Assembly: GCF_946481715.1 (NCBI RefSeq)
Contig: NZ_CAMLOV010000160.1
Location: 1-12,710, forward strand
DNA: 12,710 nt
Source: an uncultured Mucilaginibacter sp.
GTDB lineage: Bacteria > Bacteroidota > Bacteroidia > Sphingobacteriales > Sphingobacteriaceae
Reading direction: 5' to 3'
Part shown: in pieces, positions 7,956 through 12,710 of the stretch
How the letters are laid out: each line of letters begins with the position of its first letter
How positions within the stretch are numbered: position 1 is the first letter of the stretch
Position numbers and translations under genes: made by a program
Notes under the pieces: generated by a model
Databases searched by the model: none
What the model was told of the DNA's origin: nothing
Seen by the model: the letters and a program-made list of their open reading frames with translations, nothing else

Positions 7956-8384
7956 ATGAAAGCTTACCTTTTTGGGTGGAACCCCATAAAATTTGCCTGG
8001 GCGGATATGGACGATGATATCAAAAAGCTTAAAGCAACAGGCAGCCTGGTGGATAATTGGAGCGTTGCCAGCCACAAAACCATACAGCCGGGCGATAGGG
8101 CATACATGGTACGCCTTGGCGTAGAGCCAAAAGGCATTTTCGCTTCGGGTATCATCTCTTCGGAACCCTATATAGCGTTTCGAAAAGGGAGGCATTACCA
8201 CCGGATTGAGATCAGTATAGACACTTTATTGAACCCGGATAAAGAACCCATCCTTACTATGGATATCTTAAAAACCGGCAATTTGGCTATGCAAACGTGG
8301 TCGCCGCAGGCTTCGGGTATATCCATCCGGCCCGAACTGGTGGATGAACTGGAAGGTGTTTGGCAGGATTTCCTCAATCCTTAG
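7956..8384 (+). CDS. EVE/PUA-like domain protein
   Basis: The 142-residue protein opens MKAYLFGWNPIKFAW and continues WSVASHKTIQPGDRAYMVRLGVEPKGIFASGIISSEPY (35-72). The pattern YLF-WNP ... W(S) ... K.I..GDR..(L/M)(V/I)RLG.EP.GI.ASG is that of EVE/PUA-superfamily modules found at the N-terminus of some HNH and McrB-like restriction proteins, where they may read modified bases. Here the module stands alone with no nuclease or GTPase attached, and residues 73-142 complete a small beta-barrel plus a C-terminal helix. No restriction or modification genes are in the window, so a defence role is not supported beyond the fold. It may share a transcript with the 7102 gene. Confidence 0.7.
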   Translation: MKAYLFGWNPIKFAWADMDDDIKKLKATGSLVDNWSVASHKTIQPGDRAYMVRLGVEPKGIFASGIISSEPYIAFRKGRHYHRIEISIDTLLNPDKEPILTMDILKTGNLAMQTWSPQASGISIRPELVDELEGVWQDFLNP

Positions 8385-8446
8385 CATGTCGCAAAACAAC
8401 CCCTAACTGGTCGTTTTTACGCGCTACCGGGTGTGTTGTTTGTACC

Positions 8447-8454
8447 TACCTTTG
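8447..8454 (+). promoter_or_regulatory. -7 element upstream of the VOC gene
   Basis: TACCTTTG matches TAnnTTTG exactly and lies 24 bases before the ATG at 8479, followed by an A-rich leader. There is no clear TTTG or TTG at the -33 spacing, so this is half a promoter by sequence. Confidence 0.5.
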
Positions 8455-8478
8455 AATTAACAAAAACACAAAAACATT

Positions 8479-8889
8479 ATGGCAACTCAAATTTTCGTGA
8501 ATTTACCCGTAAAAAACCTTGATAAATCTGTGGATTTCTTCAAAAAATTGGGGTATTCCTTTAATGCTCAATTTACCAACGAACAAGCTACCTGCATGAT
8601 CGTAAGCGACACCATTTTTGTGATGCTACTGGTAGAACCCTTCTTCAAAACTTTTAGCAGCAAGGACATTGCCGACTCCTCTAAGGTAGTGGAATCGATC
8701 ATCTGCCTTTCGGCAGATAGCCGGGAGGCTGTAGATGATATCCTCGGCAAAGCGGTTGAGGCGGGCGCCGCTGCCCCTAAAGACAAAGTTGATTACGGCT
8801 GGATGTACAGTTGTAGCTTTGAGGACCTGGACGGCCACCAGTGGGAATACGCGTGGATGGACCCGGCCGGCATGCCACAGCATCAATAA
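8479..8889 (+). CDS. VOC-fold (glyoxalase/bleomycin-resistance-like) protein
   Basis: The 136-residue length is normal for a single-unit VOC protein with two beta-alpha-beta-beta-beta modules. Module one runs through IFVNLPVKNLDKSVDFFKKLGYSF (5-28) and module two through SIICLSADSREAVDDILGKAVEAGAAAP (73-100). The typical closing SCSFEDLDGHQWEYAWMDP (111-129) supplies the usual C-terminal metal-ligand glutamate (Glu123). The first-module metal ligand is not obvious, since the position after the opening strand is not a histidine. Subfamilies with this form are annotated as extradiol dioxygenase-like or lactoylglutathione lyase-like. The substrate is unknown, and the family also includes immunity and resistance proteins. 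The gene has its own -7 element and ends at a strong terminator. Confidence 0.88.
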   Translation: MATQIFVNLPVKNLDKSVDFFKKLGYSFNAQFTNEQATCMIVSDTIFVMLLVEPFFKTFSSKDIADSSKVVESIICLSADSREAVDDILGKAVEAGAAAPKDKVDYGWMYSCSFEDLDGHQWEYAWMDPAGMPQHQ

Positions 8890-8901
8890 GCATTGTGAAA
8901 A

Positions 8902-8939
8902 AGCAGTACCCGGACTTATCTTTTGGGTGCTGTTTTTTT
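8902..8939. terminator. bidirectional rho-independent terminator
   Basis: AGCAGTACCC (8902-8911) pairs along its full length with GGGTGCTGTT (8925-8934), including two G-T wobbles, around a 13-base loop. A T7 run follows (8933-8939). On the other strand the A run at 8898-8902 gives a U-tract. It serves the convergent VOC and acyltransferase genes. The acyltransferase stop codon (8916-8918) lies inside the loop. Confidence 0.75.
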
Positions 8940-10169
8940 GTTTCCCCCTTCGCGCGTGTAATGAAACTTATCCTTCAGCCTTAAAAACCACGCTTCGAAT
9001 ACGAAAGAGAAACTGACTATGATAGCAAGGAATATAAGTTTAAAGCCGATAACTCCCCACAAAGGTAATTGCGTAAAATATTGCATCCATGGCTGCAGGC
9101 TCCTGGGCCCGGCGAACAACTCCTGCCATATATAAATACTATAGGATAACATGCCCAATGTGGTTAAGAAGGCATTGCTAAGTATTTTTGACAGGAAATC
9201 CTTTTGACTGATGACCATAACGAGGGCAAGCCCGGTGAGTATCGCCGACAAATATTCTGATACGTATTTTGTATAAAACAAAAAGGTTTTGGCATGGATG
9301 GTAATACCCACCAACAGCACCGCCAAACTTAAAAACTTGTTGGCTTTCAGTTTTTCGGACGTGATTATGCCTTTAAACATCAGCAGCGAAAACGCCGAGC
9401 CGATAAGAATGATCACCGGCCCCTTCCAAAATGAGTAGTTACAAATACGCGCAAGCAGGTGTAAAACAATATTGCTTGCAAATACAGCTGGCGCAAAGTA
9501 ATTTATGATACAAACTGCCGGCACAATAAGCACTATAGCCATTGAGATGATGGTATACCACCTTATATTGAAAGCCAGCAAGATAGGGAACGTAAGGTAA
9601 AACTGTTCCTCCACCGCTAACGACCAAAAATGCGCAGTATACGGCTCCTGTGGCATGGGCATATTTTTAAAGAATAACATAGCCGCAAAAAAATCAAAAA
9701 GCCGGATATGCAATTCAAAAACATGATTAAGCATCGCAAGTACCAACAAAAACAACCATGCAACAGGCAGTATGCGCAATGCGCGACGGATGTAAAAGTG
9801 TTTTAAAGAGATTTGGCCATTCCGCAGTTTTTCTTTGATGAGCAGGGTGGTTATCAAAAACCCGCTCAGAACAAAAAATATATGCACCCCTGTGGTGCTG
9901 TTAAAAAGGATACCAAAGTGCCAGGTGTAATAATTAACGCCAAAATGCCCAAATACCAATAGCAATATCGCCAGCCCGCGCAGGCCATCCAACGCCGGGA
10001 AGTGGCTTTGCTGTAGCGCAGCGGGTACTTCTGTAATATCTGCAAATAGCTTGCGGTAAAGTGTTTTTAAATATGCCAAAGCGTTGTTGAGAGTGATTGG
10101 GGCTAAGATACTGTAAATTGCGAAATTGCAATTCTTGCAGGCTTTAGCACGTCCAGACCGCTCGCACAT
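8916..10169 (-). CDS. OafA/YrhL-like membrane acyltransferase
   Basis: This is a polytopic acyltransferase_3 protein of 417 residues with the classical motifs: FPALDGLRGLAILLLVFGHF (57-76, Arg64 and His75), IFFVLSGFLIT (97-107), FYIRRALRILPVAW (125-138) and FWSLAVEEQFYLTFPILL (181-198, Glu187/Glu188). About ten hydrophobic segments follow. There is no C-terminal SGNH domain, so acyl transfer to the final acceptor may need a partner or act directly on a lipid or sugar. The annotated ATG follows a seven-A run and adds about 56 residues with three cysteines before the first motif. That is long, and a promoter-like TTG-N18-TATCTTAG inside the frame (10103-10131) hints that the real start may be further in, at a non-ATG codon. 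It is 74 bases downstream of the lipoprotein gene. Confidence 0.9.
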   Translation of the reverse strand: MCERSGRAKACKNCNFAIYSILAPITLNNALAYLKTLYRKLFADITEVPAALQQSHFPALDGLRGLAILLLVFGHFGVNYYTWHFGILFNSTTGVHIFFVLSGFLITTLLIKEKLRNGQISLKHFYIRRALRILPVAWLFLLVLAMLNHVFELHIRLFDFFAAMLFFKNMPMPQEPYTAHFWSLAVEEQFYLTFPILLAFNIRWYTIISMAIVLIVPAVCIINYFAPAVFASNIVLHLLARICNYSFWKGPVIILIGSAFSLLMFKGIITSEKLKANKFLSLAVLLVGITIHAKTFLFYTKYVSEYLSAILTGLALVMVISQKDFLSKILSNAFLTTLGMLSYSIYIWQELFAGPRSLQPWMQYFTQLPLWGVIGFKLIFLAIIVSFSFVFEAWFLRLKDKFHYTREGGNKKTAPKR

Positions 10170-10243
10170 TTTTTTTCGACGGAGCGTGGAAGCAGTGGGC
10201 TAAATCGTCGCTTATACGCCGCACACCAATAACTGCGCCGCGT

Positions 10244-11434
10244 TTAAAGATGCTTAAAAACGAATATTTTACGAGCGTAAACATCACTTGCAACAACTTC
10301 ACCATTATTAGTAATTGCCAGGCCGGTTACGGTGGTGGTAAGAAAATCGCCTTCGCCAATTTTTTCCCTTAATTCGCCATTTTCATCTGTTTTTAATACG
10401 TAACCCGGCATAGCTATAAATAAGTTATCGCCCTTGCCTTTAATTGCATAACAAGGCGCTCCCGCATCCCACGATTTAATAAAGTTGCCAACCTTATCGT
10501 AAATGCGTATGACGCTGTTCCTGGGCGAAGTAACAAATATTTTGTCTTTAAAATAAGTTACACCAAATGGGTAAGGCCCATCTATCTGCCTGTCCGTTTG
10601 TATGGCGGCAGTAAACTTAAGCAGGAAGTTGCCGTTTTTATCGTACTTCTTAACGTTATTATTTTGCCCGTCTACAACGTAAATGTTTTGCTCGTTGTCT
10701 ACAGTTATCTCTTCAACGTTTTGAAACTGGGCGTCGCCGGTACCATAAGCGCCCCACGTTTTCAGTATATTTCGGTCCTTATCAAGCAATGTTACATAGG
10801 CAAGTCCTGATGCATTGGTTACCACCGTATTGCCGTTGCTAAGGAAAGCTATTCCTCGCGGCGATGGCCCCGAATAAAATAACTGTGTGTAATTGCCGGC
10901 AATGTCGAATTTCTGCACGTTGTAACGGTTATCATCGCTAACATATATATTGCTCAGGCTATCAACTTCCACATGCATAGGGAATTGAAACTGGCCAAGC
11001 CCGCTACCCTGGGAGCCAAACGACAAAAGTTTACTGTAAGTTTTACCAGAGGTGTATCCGAAGTTAACGTCGCTAAACGGACTATACTCAGTAGCACTGT
11101 TATATATCTTTACCTTATAAAAAACTTTCACAAGAGGCGTGCCTACAAAATCTGTTGCTGCAGTATCTGCTGTTTCTGTCAGTAGCTTATATTGGTTTTC
11201 AGTATCGCTAAATTTATATACCTGGTATTTTTTTGCTAATGGCACCTTCGTCCATGATATCACAATTTTATCGCCGAATGCGCCTTTGCTTGCATTTAAA
11301 TTGATTGGCCTGTCTAATATAACATCAGCTGGTGGTACAACAGGGGTTTCAGTAACTTTAGGGGAATCTTTTTTGCAACCTGTATGCAGAAATAAAATAG
11401 TGATTAGTACGGCGAGAATGAATCGATAATTCAT
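10244..11434 (-). CDS. NHL-repeat beta-propeller lipoprotein
   Basis: The 396-residue protein begins with a lipoprotein signal (FILAVLITILFLHTGC). Cys20 is the lipidated residue, and KKDS after it suits export to the outer membrane or cell surface in Bacteroidetes. Residues about 42-128 look like a fibronectin type III domain (RPINLNASKGAFGDKIVISWTKV, YQVYKF, VFYKVKIYN). Residues about 130-396 form NHL-type propeller blades: GQFQFPMHVEVDSLSNIYVSDDNRYNVQKFD, GDAQFQNVEEITVDNEQNIYVVDGQNNNVKKYD, then FKDKIFVTSPRNSVIRIYD and further degenerate blades. The domains suggest binding to carbohydrate, peptide or another envelope protein; no catalytic site is visible. A -7 element lies 20 bases upstream of the start. 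Confidence 0.88.
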   Translation of the reverse strand: MNYRFILAVLITILFLHTGCKKDSPKVTETPVVPPADVILDRPINLNASKGAFGDKIVISWTKVPLAKKYQVYKFSDTENQYKLLTETADTAATDFVGTPLVKVFYKVKIYNSATEYSPFSDVNFGYTSGKTYSKLLSFGSQGSGLGQFQFPMHVEVDSLSNIYVSDDNRYNVQKFDIAGNYTQLFYSGPSPRGIAFLSNGNTVVTNASGLAYVTLLDKDRNILKTWGAYGTGDAQFQNVEEITVDNEQNIYVVDGQNNNVKKYDKNGNFLLKFTAAIQTDRQIDGPYPFGVTYFKDKIFVTSPRNSVIRIYDKVGNFIKSWDAGAPCYAIKGKGDNLFIAMPGYVLKTDENGELREKIGEGDFLTTTVTGLAITNNGEVVASDVYARKIFVFKHL

Positions 11435-11453
11435 GTTTAGGTTAATATATCCT

Positions 11454-11461
11454 CAAAGATA
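11454..11461 (-). promoter_or_regulatory. -7 element for the NHL lipoprotein gene
   Basis: On the minus strand this reads TATCTTTG, a perfect TAnnTTTG, with the ATG of the lipoprotein 20 bases downstream. No TTG sits at the expected -33 position, where the bases are CTC. It lies just past the distal copy of the rpsJ terminator, so the lipoprotein appears to be transcribed independently. Confidence 0.55.
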
Positions 11462-11494
11462 GTATTTTGCCCCATAACCCGAGGTGTTATAATC

Positions 11495-11526
11495 AAAAAA
11501 GCCACTCTCTTGCAAGAATGGCTTTT
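11495..11526 (-). terminator. duplicate copy of the rpsJ terminator, now after the small TonB-C gene
   Basis: On the minus strand an 8-bp stem AAAAGCCA/TGGCTTTT (11519-11526 with 11497-11504) closes a 14-base loop containing the self-complementary CTTGCAAG and runs into a T6 tract (11495-11500). It is nearly identical to the terminator directly after rpsJ at 12118-12150. Confidence 0.85.
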
Positions 11527-11574
11527 CTGGGTTTCAAATCTTCCGGTACTATCACACTTTGATCTCAACTTCAA
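11495..11574. repeat. direct repeat, distal copy (rpsJ tail plus terminator)
   Basis: Bases 11538-11574 are identical to 12160-12196 (37 of 37). The flanking terminator half 11495-11537 matches 12118-12159 with only a few substitutions and one indel. The copies are 622 bases apart in the core and bracket the small TonB-C gene. Weaker similarity continues to about 11603 and 12220. Confidence 0.9.
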
Positions 11575-11603
11575 TTTCTCCGGGGCAATAGAAGCTCGCA
11601 TAT
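11552..11603 (-). pseudogene. degenerate 3' remnant of rpsJ
   Basis: On the minus strand the stretch ending at the TGA (11552-11554) encodes GEIEVEIKV-stop, against [12 protein letters not shown] at the end of intact rpsJ. Further upstream it still resembles the MKLELPSG codons but has an extra codon and a lost base, so the frame is broken. Only about 15 codons are recognisable. It begins just after the stop of the small TonB-C gene at 11607. It is a fragment and has no start. Confidence 0.8.
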
Positions 11604-11606
11604 AAA

Positions 11607-12059
11607 TTAATAAACCGAATAAATCTTACTTACTGCCTCCGTCGTCACATGTAATTCAAACAGAAAGTTCTTATAAGCAGCGGCATTAAATAGCTTAATT
11701 TCGCTATCAGGTTTGCCATCGGCAAGGATAAAAAAGGCCAAACCGATTGTATAGGTTGATTCAGGCAAATTTATGGGGCTTGTGTAGCTTTTTATCTTTG
11801 TTAACACTAATGAATCACATTCCTTATCAATATGCCTAACCAAATAAGCACTGTCTATCAATTTACTCTTATTCAAATGAATGCTAACGGCAATCCTGCC
11901 CTGCACATTTCGTTCTTTCGCAAGCGCTGGATACTTTACGTTCCTTAATAAATAATTTTTAAAAGCGGAAACAGTTGAATCAAGATTAATAGCACCTTTT
12001 TGCGCATTTGCAAATAATGGAATTCCGGCGACAAGTAAAATTAATAGACGCTTATGCAT
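11607..12059 (-). CDS. small secreted TonB-C-like protein inserted after rpsJ
   Basis: The ATG at 12057-12059 gives 150 residues with a signal peptide MHKRLLILLVAGIPLFANAQ, likely cleaved after residue 20. In-frame GTG extensions to 12128 would lie inside the rpsJ terminator and promoter and are rejected. Residues about 30-112 resemble the first half of a TonB C-terminal domain: FKNYLLRNVKYPALAKERNVQGRIAVSIHLNKSK matches the YxxRxxKYPxxAxxxxxxGR pattern of the 2594 protein. The WxPG and closing strand motifs are weak or missing, so it is a divergent member. No membrane anchor follows. By hand count the GC content of 11641-12060 is about 36%, lower than the ribosomal genes sampled. The direct repeats on both sides suggest it arrived by insertion or duplication. 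Confidence 0.75.
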   Translation of the reverse strand: MHKRLLILLVAGIPLFANAQKGAINLDSTVSAFKNYLLRNVKYPALAKERNVQGRIAVSIHLNKSKLIDSAYLVRHIDKECDSLVLTKIKSYTSPINLPESTYTIGLAFFILADGKPDSEIKLFNAAAYKNFLFELHVTTEAVSKIYSVY

Positions 12060-12089
12060 AAAAAGTTGGGGCAACTGACTGTTAATTAT

Positions 12090-12119
12090 CAAAGATGCTT
12101 GAAAATTCTTCAAACGCAA
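12090..12119 (-). promoter_or_regulatory. candidate promoter for the small TonB-C gene, overlapping the rpsJ terminator tail
   Basis: On the minus strand TTG (12117-12119), at the end of the terminator T tract, is followed by 19 bases and CATCTTTG (12090-12097), one base off TAnnTTTG. The T tract would serve as both terminator tail and -33 region. The ATG is about 30 bases downstream. Confidence 0.5.
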
Positions 12120-12150
12120 AAAAGCCACTCCTTTGCAAGAATGGCTTTTT
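12118..12150 (-). terminator. rpsJ rho-independent terminator
   Basis: On the minus strand a 9-bp perfect stem AAAAAGCCA/TGGCTTTTT (12142-12150 with 12119-12127) with a 14-base loop is followed by T6. It starts about 24 bases after the rpsJ stop codon and would end the fusA-rpsJ transcript, leaving rplC uncoupled. Confidence 0.9.
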
Positions 12151-12196
12151 CGGTTTCAGATCTTCCGGTACTATCACACTTTGATCTCAACTTCAA
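12118..12196. repeat. direct repeat, proximal copy (rpsJ tail plus terminator)
   Basis: This is the partner of 11495-11574. The perfect 37-base core (12160-12196) spans the last seven rpsJ codons, the stop and the post-stop spacer. Confidence 0.9.
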
Positions 12197-12479
12197 CTCC
12201 GCTTGGCAATTCAAGCTTCATTAAAGCATCTACAGTTTTTGAGTTTGAACTGTAGATATCCAATAACCTCTTGTAAGAGCATAATTGGAATTGCTCGCGT
12301 GCTTTTTTGTTTACGTGCGGTGAACGTAATACAGTGAAAATTTTCTTTTCGGTTGGTAACGGCAGCGGGCCGCTAACTACAGCACCCGTAGGTTTTACTG
12401 TTTTTACGATCTTCTCGGCAGATTTATCCACCAGGTTGTAATCGTAAGATTTTAATTTGATCCTGATTCTTTGGCTCAT
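12174..12479 (-). CDS. rpsJ: 30S ribosomal protein S10
   Basis: S10 is a small-subunit head protein and the NusE partner of NusB in antitermination. The 101-residue product is full length: [25 protein letters not shown], then [29 protein letters not shown] (the conserved loop and histidine) and the terminal VEVEIKV strand. It follows fusA, with a 159-base spacer containing repeats. The usual downstream partner rplC is about 9.9 kb away in this window, although it lies on the same strand. A terminator follows immediately, and a duplicate of the gene's last codons lies beyond the next gene. Confidence 0.98.
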   Translation of the reverse strand: MSQRIRIKLKSYDYNLVDKSAEKIVKTVKPTGAVVSGPLPLPTEKKIFTVLRSPHVNKKAREQFQLCSYKRLLDIYSSNSKTVDALMKLELPSGVEVEIKV

Positions 12480-12493
12480 GTTTGTTTTGTTTT

Positions 12494-12530
12494 GATGATT
12501 TCACCGATTTGAGGATGATTTCACCGATTT
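12494..12530. repeat. 17-base tandem direct repeat
   Basis: GATGATTTCACCGATTT occurs at 12494-12510 and again at 12514-12530, a 20-base period. A diverged third copy (ATGATTACACCGAT) is at 12587-12600. The repeats lie in the presumed 5' leader of rpsJ. Confidence 0.85.
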
Positions 12531-12588
12531 TTAATTGGTCCGCTATAAGAGCTATTAGTTATAGAGAACCGGTTGATTATTATTTAAT

Positions 12589-12632
12589 GATTACACCGAT
12601 AATCTGTGAAATCACAAAAAATCGGTGTAATC
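12589..12632. repeat. extragenic palindrome between fusA and rpsJ
   Basis: GATTACACCGAT (12589-12600) and ATCGGTGTAATC (12621-12632) are perfect 12-base inverted arms. Nested in the 20-base loop is a second pair, TGTGA (12605-12609) and TCACA (12612-12616). It begins 6 bases after the fusA stop. It resembles the ATCxGTGTAATC-type intergenic palindromes common in Bacteroidetes genomes. As RNA it could act as a weak terminator or a stabilising hairpin. Confidence 0.8.
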
Positions 12633-12638
12633 CTTTAA

Positions 12639-12710
12639 CTACGCGTTAGCAGCAGCTTTTTTGCCTTTTACTTTGGCAACTACTTCTTCCTGTACGTTAC
12701 GTGGCGCTTC
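12639..12710 (-). CDS. fusA: elongation factor G, last 23 codons only
   Basis: On the minus strand from the window edge, the frame reads EAPRNVQEEVVAKVKGKKAA, then ANA and a TAG stop at 12639-12641. This matches the C-terminal tail of EF-G (the APxNVQEEVVAK end of domain V plus a short basic tail), and fusA is the normal upstream neighbour of rpsJ. EF-G is the translocation GTPase. Everything before the last 23 residues lies outside the window, so the call rests on the tail plus gene order. Confidence 0.85.
   Translation of the reverse strand, partial: EAPRNVQEEVVAKVKGKKAAANA

Noticed and set aside
8385..8446. ACAAC/GTTGT inverted repeat as a terminator after the EVE-like gene
   Set aside because: The short stem has a large loop and no T run, so it is not convincing.
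10177..10210. CGACG/CGTCG inverted repeat as a terminator after the lipoprotein gene
   Set aside because: Only 5 bp with a 24-base loop and no T tract in the right place for minus-strand transcription.
12060..12128. GTG-initiated extension of the small TonB-C gene
   Set aside because: The start codon would lie in the rpsJ terminator stem and before the predicted promoter; the signal peptide starts at 12059.

Overview
The window comes from a member of the Bacteroidota, most likely Sphingobacteriaceae (Pedobacter/Mucilaginibacter-like). The evidence is -33/-7 promoters of the Bacteroidetes type (TTTG-N19-TATCTTTG before rplC), little use of Shine-Dalgarno sites, L2 with the DHPMGGGE loop I associate with this phylum, and lipoprotein and TonB-C-domain proteins typical of it. 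The genus is an inference.

Layout. Both ends carry pieces of the S10 ribosomal-protein cluster, all on the minus strand. At the right end are the last codons of fusA and an intact rpsJ (12174-12479). At the left end are rplC, rplD, rplW and the first 237 codons of rplB (1-2265). In most bacteria rpsJ is followed directly by rplC. Here about 9.9 kb of non-ribosomal genes separates them. rpsJ is closed by its own terminator, and rplC has its own promoter and a 5' leader with a hairpin.

The inserted block, left to right: a TonB-C-domain periplasmic protein and a conserved unknown with a possible NTF2-like fold (+, probable operon); a membrane acyltransferase downstream of a prephenate dehydrogenase that closely resembles the fungal TYR1 type (both -); a 374-base gap; a secreted coiled-coil/one-TM protein, an EVE/PUA-like protein and a VOC-fold protein (+); an OafA-like acyltransferase and an NHL-propeller lipoprotein (both -); and a second, smaller TonB-C-domain gene next to rpsJ.

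The most unusual structure is at the rpsJ end. The last codons of rpsJ, the post-stop spacer and the terminator hairpin are present twice as direct repeats about 622 bases apart, one on each side of the small TonB-C gene. The distal copy contains a degenerate rpsJ 3' tail with a 37-base perfect core across the stop codon. This looks like the footprint of an insertion or duplication at the 3' end of an essential gene that restored the gene. The fusA-rpsJ spacer also contains short direct and inverted repeats of an extragenic palindrome type.

The block genes do not form one recognisable pathway. They look like separate envelope (TonB-C, acyltransferase, lipoprotein) and metabolic or housekeeping genes gathered in the gap. 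I saw no rRNA, tRNA, CRISPR array, transposase or integrase gene.
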